A stretch of DNA of 64,000 bases from Neoceratodus forsteri (Eukaryota > Chordata > Ceratodontiformes > Ceratodontidae). Every line of letters begins with the position of its first letter. Position 1 is the stretch's first letter. The position numbers and the translations under genes were made by a program. Location: the NCBI GenBank assembly GCA_016271365.2, contig CM028136.1, positions 471,260,001 to 471,324,000 on the forward strand, in the 5' to 3' direction. The notes under the pieces were generated by a model, which saw nothing but the letters and a program-made list of their open reading frames with translations, had not been told where the DNA came from and searched no databases. Below are positions 33,838 through 44,937 of the stretch, one piece after another.

Positions 33838-34790
33838 CAGTATATTAATGGCCTTCATATAGGTCTGGCCAATAATATCTGCAAATTTGCAGATGATACA
33901 AAACTTTCAGATGAGGTTGATACCCCAGAAAAATTCTTACTCTTACAGAAGGATTTAAGTGTCATAGAATTGTGGGCACATAAAAATAAAATGATATTTA
34001 ATTGTGAAAAGTGTGTTGTTATCCATCTTGAAACAAAAAGCGTTATTTCAGATTATTATTTAAACAACTTAATAATAAGTCATACAGAAACTGAAAGAGA
34101 TCTAGGGGTAATTATAAATAGTTCATTCACTTCCACTGACCATTGCAGAAAAATTGCTCAGACTGGTAACAATGTACTTTCTGCCATCAAAAGAACTTTT
34201 GTCAGTAGAAATGAGTGCTGTCTACTACCACTTTATGAATCTTATATTTGTCCACATACAGATTATGCTGCCTCCTACTTGTCACCTCATTATAAAAGAG
34301 ATCAAAAAATGGTAGAGAGCATGCAAAGAAGGATAACTAAATTGATACCTAGAGTCAAAGATTTGCCACATGAGAAAATATTGCATGCCTTAGATTTATA
34401 TGATCTCAAATTGAGAAGAGATTGTGGTGATATGTTGCTTCTATATAATATCTTGAAGGACACTTCATTAATGGATAGTACCAATATTAAAATTGCTCCT
34501 AAACCCAACAATCTTAGATGTCATAACCGACAAATTAAGGTACCTAAGTCCTGTACTATTAAAAGACAGTTCTATTTTACAGTAAGAGCAGCTTTCCTTT
34601 GGAATACTTTACCAGATTCAGTGGTTAACATGTCTACTTCTGAGTCATTCAAAAATGAACTGGATAAACTTCTTTTGGGTTAGTGTTCAATCTACCCTGC
34701 TTGTGCAGGGAAGGTAGTCATGATGGGTCTTGAGCCTCCTTCCACCTTTTTCACACCAAGTAATACCAAGAGTAATACAAGGCAGGGGTG
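33838..34790 (+). mobile_element. CR1-like LINE (subfamily X), copy 1, 5'-truncated
   Basis: An insertion in Tx1-A ORF1. It carries the C-terminal half of a CR1-type ORF2 (33841-34683) and a 3' end with two copies of the octamer AGTAATAC (near 34760-34780), as expected for CR1. The same subfamily recurs at 40284-40846 plus 55787-55972. No clear target duplication was found. Confidence 0.8.
33841..34683 (+). CDS. CR1-like RT C-terminal half, uninterrupted
   Basis: 281 codons without a stop. It starts inside the RT palm (YINGLHIGLANNICKFADDT, where FADD is the catalytic box). It continues through ERDLGVIINSSF, the thumb (YESYICPHTDYAASYL where CR1 often has PHLEY) and the tail (SMQRRITKLIPRVKDLPHEK, then LRRDCGDMLLLYNIL), ending in KNELDKLLLG and TAG at 34681-34683. 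The frame is fused upstream to a Tx1-A ORF1 piece starting at 33559 (374 codons in all). Lacking motif A and the endonuclease, it cannot retrotranspose by itself. The intact frame suggests a relatively young insertion. Confidence 0.75.
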   Translation, partial: YINGLHIGLANNICKFADDTKLSDEVDTPEKFLLLQKDLSVIELWAHKNKMIFNCEKCVVIHLETKSVISDYYLNNLIISHTETERDLGVIINSSFTSTDHCRKIAQTGNNVLSAIKRTFVSRNECCLLPLYESYICPHTDYAASYLSPHYKRDQKMVESMQRRITKLIPRVKDLPHEKILHALDLYDLKLRRDCGDMLLLYNILKDTSLMDSTNIKIAPKPNNLRCHNRQIKVPKSCTIKRQFYFTVRAAFLWNTLPDSVVNMSTSESFKNELDKLLLG

Positions 34791-35249
34791 GAGTCGGGAA
34801 TGGCAAATACAGGGAAAAATTATCCTGGCCTAAGACCAGCCCCAAATCATTGCAAAACATCAGGGGAGGTTACTAGAAATGGAGAGATAGAGAAAAAGTG
34901 AGCTGAGGAAATTTTGAACACAGACATTGAGGAAAAAAAGAACGTTTTGGAAATTCTGGTACAGGAGGATCAGACTGAGGGGAAGAAGGAAGAAATAACA
35001 GAGGAAAAGGTTCAAATGGAAAAAATACTTGAAAACAAGAGAACAGTGGCTGGACAGACTGAGACAGACCAGAATATTCATACCAAACATCTGACAGTGT
35101 CAGAGGCCATTAAACAGGCATTTGGGGTGGTGTCCATTGGAACACAGGATGAGGCCTGGTCCCCTGGAAAGTCTCTGTGGGAAGCAGGATGGAAGCAGAC
35201 TGAAAGAAGGGTGGACCCCGGACTGGAATGAAAGATAGTATGTTACAGG
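34791..35249 (+). pseudogene. Tx1-A ORF1, acidic middle segment
   Basis: The open stretch 34914-35231 is glutamate/lysine-rich and coiled-coil-like (NTDIEEKKNVLEILVQEDQT and following). It ends with TGA shortly before the L2 insertion at 35250. Its identity as ORF1 of Tx1-A follows from its place between two recognised blocks of the element. Confidence 0.5.
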
Positions 35250-37423
35250 GACTTTTTTATTATTTTATTTTATTGAAATCTAGGATTACAATTACCTTTG
35301 AGCAGGGACTGCTCGTTTACAAAGTTTCCACACTGAAGGAATGGGGGGGTATACATACAAAGGGCAAACATAATAATACATAGTTACACAATAAAAGGAA
35401 ACAAGAGACTGAGAGTTAGAAAAATCACAGTAATTCAAAATGTGGCAAATGTTATATAGTATGACATGCCAGCCAGGGGAAAACTTAATAATAAGTGCTC
35501 TGGGTGAAAGGGAGGGGGTGAGTGCAGGCAGGAAGACCATTGTCAGAGGATAGAGGGTGGGAAAGAGCTCTAAGAGGAAGGGAGGGGAGGGATAAAAGTT
35601 AGGAAATGCCAGGGTGTAAGGAAAGGGAGAGGGGGTAAGGGGTGGGAAGGTAAGGCAGATAGAAGGTGGACAAGGTGGGGAGCGGTAGCTATCCAGGCTG
35701 AAGTGGAGAGCAGTAGATGTTGGGCCCCTGATTAGGCGAGGCAGTCACAATAACTAGTTGAGATGAGATGAAGTCAAAGTTGTCTCTTAAAAGGGCCAAG
35801 GGCAGAAGCAGTAAGAGTTTCTTTGTTGAGAGTATTGTACCACTGAGGTGCACTGTGGGCAAAGGTCCTCTGGCCCATGGTGGTCCAGCATCTGGGGACA
35901 AGGAAGGTAAATTGCTATGAGCTTCTAGTTCTCTGTGCACTGTGGTGGTCTATGAGTATCTTTTCAGTGCCTGGTGCATGACCCCGAGGAGGACATTTTT
36001 GGCTAGGAGGCAGGTTTGGTACTGAATCCAGCTGATGAGAGGAAGCCATCCTGCCTGAGTGTACAGATCACAAATGTGTGTAAATCGGTCAGCCCCAGTT
36101 AGCAGCCTGCATGCTTTGTTGAGTGCTACTGTAATTCTGTGGAGGGCAGAGGCAGAGGCAGAGCCATAGATTGCTAGCCCGTAATCAATGACAGAGGTGA
36201 CAGAGTTGTTGATAGCCAAACAGAGAGTGTCAGGAGTCATGCAGTGTTTTTGCCTGTAGAACAGGCCTACACAGATGTTGGTGGCTTTGGTGACAGAGTC
36301 AGTGTGCTGATGGTAGGAGAGAATGCTGTCCAATGTGACACCTAGGGATTTAAAATCAGGAACGTGTTCAAGTGAGGTTCCAGCTTGGTTTAGGATGGTG
36401 AGGTCATGGGATTTGAACTTACTCCTGGCATTGTAGAAGGTCATAACCTTTGTTTTGCTGTAGTTCATGACCAGTTTGTGTGATTTGAACCATTCTTTGA
36501 TGCGTATGAATTCAAGCTGTAACTGTTTCTTGAGGAGCTCTGTGTTTTGGTGGTTGGTGAACATGACTGCATCATCAGTGTAGAACAGTACATTTTGGTG
36601 GCTGACACTGGGAAGGTCATTGAGGAAGAGGCTGAAGAGTAGTGGCCCCAGGATGGACCCCTGTGGGACCCCTGAAGGGACTGGATTTTCTTCCAAGGTG
36701 ACACCAGCAATCCTAACCCACTGGATCCTCTCCCCAATGTAGCTTGAAAACCAGAGCAGCACTTCATCGGAGGGCCCAAAGTTAGATAATTGCTTGATTA
36801 GGAGTGGGTGGTTCACAGTATCAAAGGCTTTCGTAAGGTCAAGGAATACTGCCCCTACACAGTTTCCTTGATCAAGAGTGGTATGGATGAAACTCATGAA
36901 TTCTATTAGTGCAGTGGTAGTACTGTGCCCTTTACAGAAACCATGTTGCTTGGAACACTGGATGTCATATTTTTCCAGGTACTCGACTAGCTGGTCAGAG
37001 GTGATGTGCTCCAGGGCCTTAGACAATGGAGGGAGGATGGAGATAGGTCTGTAGTTGGAGTACAGTGATTTGTCTCCACTTTTGTGTACTGGTGTGATGG
37101 TAACCTGTTTCCAGAGGGATGGGAACTGGGACATCCTTAGAGATAAGTTGAGAATCTTTGTCAGGGGTTCAAGGACTTCTTCAAGGACAAGCCCTAACAA
37201 CTTCATGTCAAGGGAGCCACCGCTGAAGCCTGCATTGTGAATGATCTTCTGAATATAGCTTCTGGCTTTATGCACTGGTATCTCCTTGAAGTAGAATTGT
37301 GGGACAGGGTGTAGGGGTGGAGCAGTGGCAGGAGGGTTACTACCAGAGGGGGGACCAAAGAAGTTAGATGGGAGGACACTATCCAGGTTGGAGAACGCAT
37401 TGTTGAAGATGTTGGTGATTGTA
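35250..37423 (-). mobile_element. L2/Rex-like LINE, minus strand, 5'-truncated
   Basis: Inserted in Tx1-A ORF1. Both borders carry TACAGG (35244-35249 and 37424-37429), a possible 6-bp target duplication. The 3' UTR occupies about 35250-35945 and ends in an A/T-rich tail (minus-strand 'caataaaataaaataataaa'). ORF2 is open to the 5' break, so the copy was truncated within ORF2 on insertion. Confidence 0.8.
35950..37421 (-). CDS. L2-like ORF2 reverse transcriptase, 5'-truncated but open
   Basis: About 490 codons without a stop, running from the insertion border with no initiator needed (first GTG/ATG-type start near 37275). RT motifs in order: YRPISILPPLSKALEHI, KQHGFCKGHSTTTAL, GAVFLDLTKAFDTVNHPLL (motif A Asp), SGVPQGSILGPLLFSLFLND, and FYTDDAVMF as the catalytic box, where Y/F-ADD is usual. 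The endonuclease domain is missing because of 5' truncation. It is an integrated, intact RT frame read on the opposite strand to its host Tx1. Alternative clade names (Rex1, L2) cannot be separated by eye. Confidence 0.85.
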
Positions 37424-38897
37424 TACAGGTCAGATGTTGGAAAACAATGAAACCATGAAACTCTCAGACATCCCTATATTGGAAACCAAGGACACTGATC
37501 ACACCACACCTGCTTTGTTGAACAAAAATGTTCCAACCTATGCAAATGAAAAAACTCTCCCAACTGGTTTGACTGGGGAAATTTACAGTGAACACACCAC
37601 TGAAAAGGGGCAACCATGGCAAGAGAATAAGAAACAAAAGAATACGGGAGAGAGGGAAAATAGGATGAACTCAGATGCACCCACACCCAACCACTGTTAT
37701 CAGAATTATTTAAAAATAAATCAGAGCCATTGCCAAGGTGACATGCTATCCATTTAAAATACAAAGGAGGGTTAGAAGTCAAAACAGACAGACACTACAT
37801 GGGGAAACAGCTCAGTAAAGAGTCTCTGCACTTTACACCAGCAGATGTGTTCGTCTTCATACATATACATGGGGAAGATACCGTTGATATCAGTTTCAGA
37901 ACACCACAGTTGGAGATTTTTTGGAACAGATATAATCAAGTTAAATTTTCTCTGTTATGGACCCCTTTTCTTGTGATATCTCTAACAAAGCCATTGACTA
38001 CAATAGTGACCATTATGTTTCTAAATGAGAGTGATCCGGTGGATGATATATATCACTGGTTACAACATAGATGCGACATACTGAGTCCCCCTGAAACCAT
38101 CTTAGACCCAGAACAGTTTTGGATAGGGGGATGGAAGTTCAAAATTAAGTTAAGACAGACAGAAGCTGGGATCAGTCATCTGCCTAATTGTTTTTTTTTA
38201 GGCTGGGATAGAGGAGTCTTTTTTTATAGTGGCCAGCCAAAAGCCTGCTATAGATGTGGGGATTAAATGTATGCAACAAATTACGATGCAGCCTTTGCAA
38301 TGAGGTTGGACCCAACAGCTTCCAGTGTGCAAACCACACCCGCTGTAATCTTTGTGAAGAATATGGCCACGTTTACAAAGACTGTCCTTGGGCAGCCACA
38401 AATAAACATGACACTTTGAATCTGGATGATCTAATAGATGAAGCTCGCACAGACCTACAATCCCCAACTACTGTTCCCACAGATGCACAGAATGAATCCA
38501 CTGTGATATCCAAACACACGTCAACCTTGACAGAACCAGAAGATCAAGAACCCCCCCAAAACAACAATTGACTTCCAAAGGGAAGGCTCTACTGTCACCT
38601 GTCTGCTATGTTGACCCACAGAAAGAAAATACTCAATCTGAACAGATGGACATAGTACTACTACAACAATGGACTACAGTGCAGATTACTAGGCGAGTGA
38701 CAAGGGCTACGGCCCAGGCAGACACTCAAGTTAAAGTGGAAGCTGAAAACTCTTTTGAGATTCTCTCTACAACACCCTGGGGAGACTTGTTAATGGAAGA
38801 AGAGATTTCAGACACACAATCTGTGTACTCTGAAATCATATCCATGGGAGATAAAAAGTATGCCGGAAAGAAGAAAAAAAGAAAAAAACTACGCTAA
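37424..38897 (+). pseudogene. Tx1-A ORF1, C-terminal half with zinc knuckles
   Basis: Four open stretches (37419-37757, 37799-38266, 38254-38571, 38568-38897) in changing frames. The 37799-38266 piece has the ORF1 core (DVFVFIHIHGEDTVDISFRT, then ...PLWTPFLVISLTKPL). It matches element B at 59187-59534 (ELFAFIHVGEQIYDISFKN). Zinc-knuckle cysteines follow: CYRCGD ends the first frame, and after a shift CSLCNEVGPNSFQC (no His) and CNLCEEYGHVYKDC (a perfect C-x2-C-x4-H-x4-C) appear. The tail is basic (KKKKRKKLR). An RNA-binding role is known for LINE ORF1 proteins with CCHC knuckles. Confidence 0.8.
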
Positions 38898-38949
38898 ATC
38901 AGTCTGACGAAGCACCCAGTGGTGGCATCAATAAACTGTCATTGTCTAC

Positions 38950-40283
38950 TCAACCAGATGAAATGACAAGCTGTATTACAATACTCCAAGGACAATAACA
39001 TTGATATCCTGCTAGTACAAGAAACTTGGATGGGATCTACTGAACATACAGGACTCTTTCATTCAGAGTGTATATGGGCCCCATCATATTTATCCTTTGA
39101 AGCAGATAAGGCAGATGGGGTTGGCATTTTATTTTTGGGATCGAGATTCTCCTTTTTTAGATTACTGGATCTCCAGCCAGGTCGAGTTTTGATACTAGAT
39201 GGCTACTGGGACAGAGAACCTTGTAGGCTAATTAATATATATGCCCCCCAATCCAAGGCAGAGAGAGAGAGTTCAAACTATTAAAGCCATACAGCCTTTC
39301 TTGGCAACAGCTAAACTAATTATCTTTGGGGGAGACTTCAACTGTTCGATCAAACGCCAGGAAAGGTATGAGTCACACAAAAAAGTATATTGTGATTCAC
39401 ACACTATTAAACAGTGTATAGAAACTGAAGAGCTTAGAAATAGTTTAGAAGTCATAAAGAAGGGTCCTCTTTCTACATACGAAAGAGCCAAATATACCAC
39501 CCAAATAGATTACATATTTCTTTACGCACATTGGCACATCAATTCCACTGAAATTATACCAGTAGAATTATTTGATCAATTAATGGTTTGTACAAAGATT
39601 GGCAGGGAGAAGGATATGTTACCAAAAAAATCCAGGTGGAAACTTAATATTAAACAATTGTCAGACAAGCCAATACAGCAAAAAGTAAGGGATTCATTAC
39701 ATGCTCGTGCCTCTGTTTGTGACCTAAATGAGAATATTGGGGAAGGGTGGTAGGATTCAAAAAATGACATAAGAACATTATTCCAAAGTCAGGGAAAAAG
39801 GGTAGCACAGTCAAATTTTATCAAATGTCTAAAGTTGCGAATGCACTTGCAGCATCTGATGTCTTTGTTTCCACAGCAGTTAGCAGATTTAGGGTCACAA
39901 ATTTCAGAGGTTAAAAAGAAAATACAAGCTCTACAATATGATAGGGCCACCAATTTATGGGAAGAATTGGAATATGGGACAAATAAAACATCCATTTTGG
40001 ACTCTTGTGAGGCGTACAAGCAGAGGAAAGTCAGATGCACAATCCAAGGTCTGATTAATGAAAAAGGAGATTTGGTTACATCACAGAAAGACCTTACTGA
40101 GATAATAACCAACCATCTAAACTCTTTTTCCACAAACTCCCCTTCTGAGAGTAATATGTTACAGTACCTCTCCCCTCTTAGAAATGCCCAACTGGGCCCA
40201 GAGCAGATCCGACCACTTGTGTCCCCTATTATGGCTAGTGAAGTAGTGGAAGTAATTAACTCTCTTAATTCTACGGTAATCCA
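38950..40283 (+). pseudogene. Tx1-A ORF2: endonuclease and RT N-terminus
   Basis: The endonuclease begins near 38980 with DNNIDILLVQET (39000-39026 region, E of the metal site). It continues at 39030-39284 (LINIYAPQSK) and 39241-39753, with the catalytic GGDFNCSIK block and IDYIFL. The final SDH motif is degraded (VELFDQL). Frameshifts lie near 39270 and 39753. The stretch 39835-40283 is the linker and RT N-terminal region, ending at EVINSLNST, where the CR1-like copy 2 is inserted. The frame resumes at 55973. Confidence 0.8.
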
Positions 40284-40846
40284 AACACCGACTATTTCTT
40301 ATATGACTCTAATATTAATACAGAAAATTCTGAAAAAGATCTGGGAGTCATCATAAATAATTTCTCATGGAATAATCAGTGTAGTCGGGTAACTCAGGTG
40401 GGAAATCATATTTTAGCAGCTATTAAAAAATCCTTCATCTCACATAATGAACAATGCATCATTTCACAGTACAAATTATTTATTGGGCCTCACACTGATT
40501 ATGCTGTCTCCTTTTGGAGCCCTATCTGGAGAAGGATAAGAAAATGATAGAAAGCATGCAAAGAAGGGCTATAAAACTAATACCTAGAGCCAAGAATCTC
40601 TCCTATCAAGAAAGGATGTCAACACTGGGATTGTATAACTTACAGTTAAGAAGAGATAGAGAAGACTTGCTATTGATGTTTAATATCTTAAATGATAAAG
40701 AGTTCATGGAAAACTGCAATCTAAAATTTACTACTAAACCTAATAGCTTAAGATGCCATAATAAGCAAATCCATATACAGAGAGCATTTATAAAATAAAC
40801 GGGAACACTATTTCACCATTAGATTAAGTAAATTATGGATCTCTCT
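40284..40846 (+). mobile_element. CR1-like LINE (subfamily X), copy 2, left part
   Basis: Homologous to 34083-34610. It reads EKDLGVIINNFSW, PHTDYAVSFWS, then 40514-40798 with SMQRRAIKLIPRAKNLSYQE and LRRDREDLLLMFNILNDKEF. It breaks at 40846 in 'aaattatggatctctct' and resumes after the L1 at 55787 with 'aaattatggaactctct', continuing the same alignment to copy 1. Inserted in the Tx1-A RT N-terminus. Confidence 0.85.
40830..40846 (+). repeat. Target-site duplication of L1, left copy
   Basis: 'aaattatggatctctct', matching 55787-55803 with one T/A difference. This 17-bp duplication brackets the L1. Confidence 0.85.
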
Positions 40847-40899
40847 CTTTTTTTAATTCAATATACTTTATTCAGTTTTGTGTAGCATAGACAATAGAA

Positions 40900-43161
40900 G
40901 GTTGTTCATAAATTGACTTGAAGCTGCAAATAGCCTATTAAGACACAAAGGCAATATATGAGACATAATAAACAAACTCTAGGAAAAAAACACTCTCCCA
41001 CCCCCCAGACCTCCCCACCCCTAAGCACTCTATGCCACACGCTGGGGTAGTAATTGGAAAGCTATTGTGCATCCGGTAAAAAATGGGAAATGGGTCTGGT
41101 TTATGTAAGGTTTCCAGAGAGAAAGCAGTGTTAGAAGGGGCTCCCAAGTAGAGTGGAAATATTGTGGCCTATGCTGCATAGTTGCAATATGCTTCTCCAA
41201 CTGGATTGCAAAGAGGGCTTCACAGAACCATTCCAAAACAGAGGGGAGTGAGCCCTCTCTCCAGTGCCTGAGCATTACTAACTCAGCAGTGGAGGCCACT
41301 AGTGCAATGTGAGTCTTTCTAACCTTGGGGTCCCTCGTGGGAATATAAATAGCAGGCAGCATTCATGAGTGACCAAGGGTTCCAGACCCAGTAAGGGATT
41401 TAGGGTCTGTTTTATAGAATTCCAATGAGCCTGTATTTTTGGGCAACTCCACAGCAAATGAAATAGAGATCCGGGAGCTAAATTGCAACTGTTACAAAGA
41501 GGAGAGTCTCATTTTCTAATTTTGTGCAATCTAGTGGGAGTATAATACAAATTATGCATAATATTAAAGTGAATTAAGCGGAGTTTATCCTGCTTAAGGT
41601 ACTTGTAAACTGTGCCCCAGGCTTTCCTCCAAAAGGAGGGTTCCATAGAGAGGGATATCCCCTGTGTCCAATAGTAACAGGTGCCTGAGGGGAGGAACAT
41701 ATCCAAAGTTTGCAGGTACTTGTAGACCTTGAATACTGCATGTGTTTGTTTGGCCACTTGTGACAAAGATGGAAGGTCTTCTGACAGGGAGGGAGGCAAT
41801 GGCTTGGGCCCCATAAAAGAGAGAATTGCATGTTTGACTTGCAGGAATCTGAACATGTCCTTACCCTCAAGGTGTAGTCGGGATTGAAGAACAGGAAAAG
41901 TAACCATATCGGTATTTTGAAAGAAGGTGTTGAGGGTGCAGTCTCTAAGCTGTGGGAGAAAAGTGGGCGGAATTGTTTCACGATCTATCTGGAAATGAGG
42001 GTTACTTAAAATGAGCTGGGAGGAGACTGGTGCCAGTTCTTCGACAGGTGGGTTTGGATTTGATGGAAAGCTGTAAGAGACCAGTCAATTGGGGTGCTTT
42101 TCAGGGACCTGGGAAGGTAAGTGGGAGAAAGGTACATGAGCGCAAGAGAGGGATACATGGAATCCAACTGCTAGGGCCTTTTCAATTTCAACCCAAGTGG
42201 GGGTGTATTAATGGGGACTACTTAGACCCAGGCTGCTAGCTCAAAAGGAAATTCTGCTGATGTGCTGAGCACCATAACAAAGGAAAAAGGAAGGAAGGAA
42301 GGGCCAATCCACCCTGTAGTTTAGGGGCTGTTAATTTGTTGTACGCTCTCCCCACTGCTTTATTCTTCCATAAGAATGCGTTGAGCAGTTTCTGGAGGCA
42401 ATTAAACCAGATTTTGAGGAAGAAAAGACCTAACATGCCTAGCAGATAAAGAAGTCTGGGTAATACATTCATTTTTATAATATTAATCCGACCCATTAAG
42501 GAAAGTGGAAGAAGTTTCCATCTGTCTAAGTCATTCTTCAGAGTTTGGAGCAGGTTAGTGAAGTTTTCTTTGACCAGTGTAGGGATATCTTGGGAGATTT
42601 TTATACCTAGGTAGATTAGGCATTTGGATTCCCATGAAAGACCCAAATGTATGACATCAGCTAGAGACAGATGGTTGTTGAGGGGAAAGATCTTTGTCTT
42701 GGAGAGGTTTGTTTATATGAAGAGAGTGCAGCAAATTTGTTTCTTTACTCTAACAGGGCAGGAATAGAATGGGTAGGTTCTTCTATATGTAAGAGGAGAT
42801 TGTCAGTGTATGCAGATAGGGCATATCATTTTCCTGTGACTGGAATACCTAAAATAGAGGGTGAGTTAGCTAGTTTATGAATTAGGGGTTCAAGGTAGAA
42901 ATTAAAAAGAAGGGGAGAAAGTGGGCATCCTTGATGAGTACCCCATTACACCATATCCTAGCTGTGGGAGAGATGTACGATACTTTCACCCATTTAATAA
43001 AATCCTCCGGGATTCCAAAATTACTTAGGGATGTGGATAAAAAATTCCATGAAACTCTATCAAACGCTTTTTCGGCATCGAGGGAGACCAGGGCTGCAGA
43101 GACCCCAGACTCCCTCAAGGCCAACAACAGATGAATGAGTTTCCTCATATGATCCCTTGAT
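40900..43161 (-). pseudogene. L1 ORF2 RT second half and C-terminal domain
   Basis: Resumes at 43161 with SSRDHMRKLIHLLLALRESG and the motif A block LVSLDAEKAFDRVSWNFL. The region around the FADD box (42900-42650) is stop-rich. The thumb follows at 42646-42236 (CLIYLGIKISQDIPTLVKEN, PLSLMGRINIIKMNVLPRLL). The C-terminal domain is in pieces at 41907-41509 and 41362-41030. The 3' UTR extends to about 40847 with an AATAAA (minus strand) near 40873. Several frameshifts are present. Confidence 0.8.
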
Positions 43162-43192
43162 GATACATACATAGATACATAGATACATAGAC
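43162..43192 (-). repeat. CR1 3'-terminal octamer repeats
   Basis: Plus-strand 'acatagat' repeats, three to four copies, at the exact 3' end of the minus-strand CR1. Confidence 0.85.
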
Positions 43193-43902
43193 AGTGTCGG
43201 CAGATAAGGGCCTATGGCCCACCCAGTCTACCCATTTGAGTTTGTAACTTCAGTTTATGTTTTCCTAGAGCTCTGTTGCCCCTAACCCCTGACCTCCAGA
43301 ATTCCTTTATGTCTATCCCATGCATTCTTAAATCCCGTGATTGTTTCAGCCCCCACCACTTCCTCAGGCAGGATGTTCCACTTGTCCACCACCCGTTCTG
43401 CGAAGAAATTCTTTCTCACATTTCCTCTGAATCGTCCTCCCTCCAACCTCATCCCATGCCCTCTAGTCCTGGAACATCTTTTTCACTCAAAAATAGTGTA
43501 TTCTTGCACCCTGTTCCTCCCTGTAAGATACTTGTATGTCTCTATCATGGCCCCTCTCTCCCTCCTCTCCTCCAAGGAGTACATATTCAATTCCTTCAAC
43601 CTGTCCTCATAGGACTTGTAATGCAATCCATGTACCAACTTTGTTTCCCTCCCGTGAACCTTCTCTACCCTATGTCCTTACTTAGGTAAGGTCTCCAGAA
43701 CTGTACACTGTACTCCAGGTGGGGCCTCACTAGTGTCTTGTATAGTGGAATCATGACCTCCCTTTTCCTGCTGGTGATACCCCTGCCTATGCATCCCAGC
43801 ATCCTATTTGCTTTACCTGCTGCCTTGTCACACTGTTTCCCTACCATGAGGTCATCAGAGATGATAACCCCATATCCCTTTCCTGCTTGGTGCATGCTAT
43901 AT
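43162..43902 (-). pseudogene. CR1 ORF2 RT C-terminus and 3' end
   Basis: Continues from the other side of the L2 with YSMHQAGKGYGVIISDDLMV, MLGCIGRGITSRKREVMIPL and YKTLVRPHLEYSVQFWRPYL (43895-43665). The tail region to about 43230 corresponds to the conserved CR1 C-terminal extension. The 3' UTR ends in about three to four copies of an 8-bp CTATGTAT-type unit at 43162-43192. Confidence 0.85.
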
Positions 43903-43949
43903 CCTCACCCCACCAACCTCTCATCTTCCTCAATCCCAAATGACAATTA

Positions 43950-44937
43950 TGATATACCCCATGCCATGGTGATTAAGGCAGTGAATATGGCCTGCCCACC
44001 TCTGCCATCCCCAGTGGACACCCACCAATTCCTTATTTATATTCTGCCATTTTTGCACTGCAATCCCTGGGGTATCCCACAAAAAGGCTCTCTATCCTTA
44101 CATCACTCCTCAAGTGCCTTGCATCCATTTTGGCATTACATTAACCCACTATGCCTGTCCATCAGATTATTACTTTGTGATAAATTCCACACCCATATAA
44201 CAGGACCCTCATCCATTACACAGTGGTTCCCCAAGAAGAGGAGGAAATGCTCTGATCACTCCCTATCCCTATCATTTGGTGCTCTCCTCAAACTAATCTT
44301 CTTCCTTCTGATCAGTATTGGTACTATTGAAATCAATCCTGGCCCCACTGAAAGTTTTTTATCCCCATCTGATCTAACCTCCATAAATGGCCTAAGTTTC
44401 CTTCACTTCAATGACTGCAGCCTCCTAAAAAAGTTCTCCTTAATACAGGCATGGGTTGCACATACCCTACCTGACTTCCTGGTTATCTCTGAAACTTGGC
44501 TCAGATCTACAACAAAAGACAGTGATATAAACCTTCCCAATTACCAGCTCTTCAGATCAGATCACCCTTCCAGGGTGGTGGGGTGCCATCTATGTCAAGG
44601 AAACCATCTCTGCATCCTACCTCATCAATACATCCGAACCAAAGGAATTTGAATGCTTGTCAATTAAAATATCCCTTCTAACATGTCTTCCTTTAAATTG
44701 ATTGGCTGCTATAGGCCCCCTCTGCAGGCCCTCAAACTCCTATCCCACCTAGGATCAATACTCAGTCTAGGCCCTGAAGATACCATCATCCTTGGTGATT
44801 TGAATTTAAATTGGTTATCTAATGCATCTGCACCCCTAGTAACCTTCTGTGACATCTATGGATTCACTCAATTAATCAAAGATCCAACAAGGATTAACCT
44901 AAAAATACTACCAACAGCTCACTCCTGGATATTATGA
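43950..44937 (+). pseudogene. L2-like ORF: N-terminal region, 2A-like motif, endonuclease
   Basis: An open stretch to 44652, then 44683-44937 after a shift. A hydrophobic segment (LLKLIFFLLISIG) precedes IGTIEINPGP, which fits the 2A-like pattern D-x-E-x-N-P-G-P except T for D. Ribosome-skipping 2A-like peptides are known in some non-LTR elements. The endonuclease follows with PDFLVISETWL (ET motif), NLPNYQLFRSDH, CYRPPLQALKLL and DTIILGDLNLNW (GD-LN in place of GDFN). Frameshifts near 44580 and 44652. The true start is unclear because the left part of the frame runs back into CR1 sequence. Confidence 0.75.
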
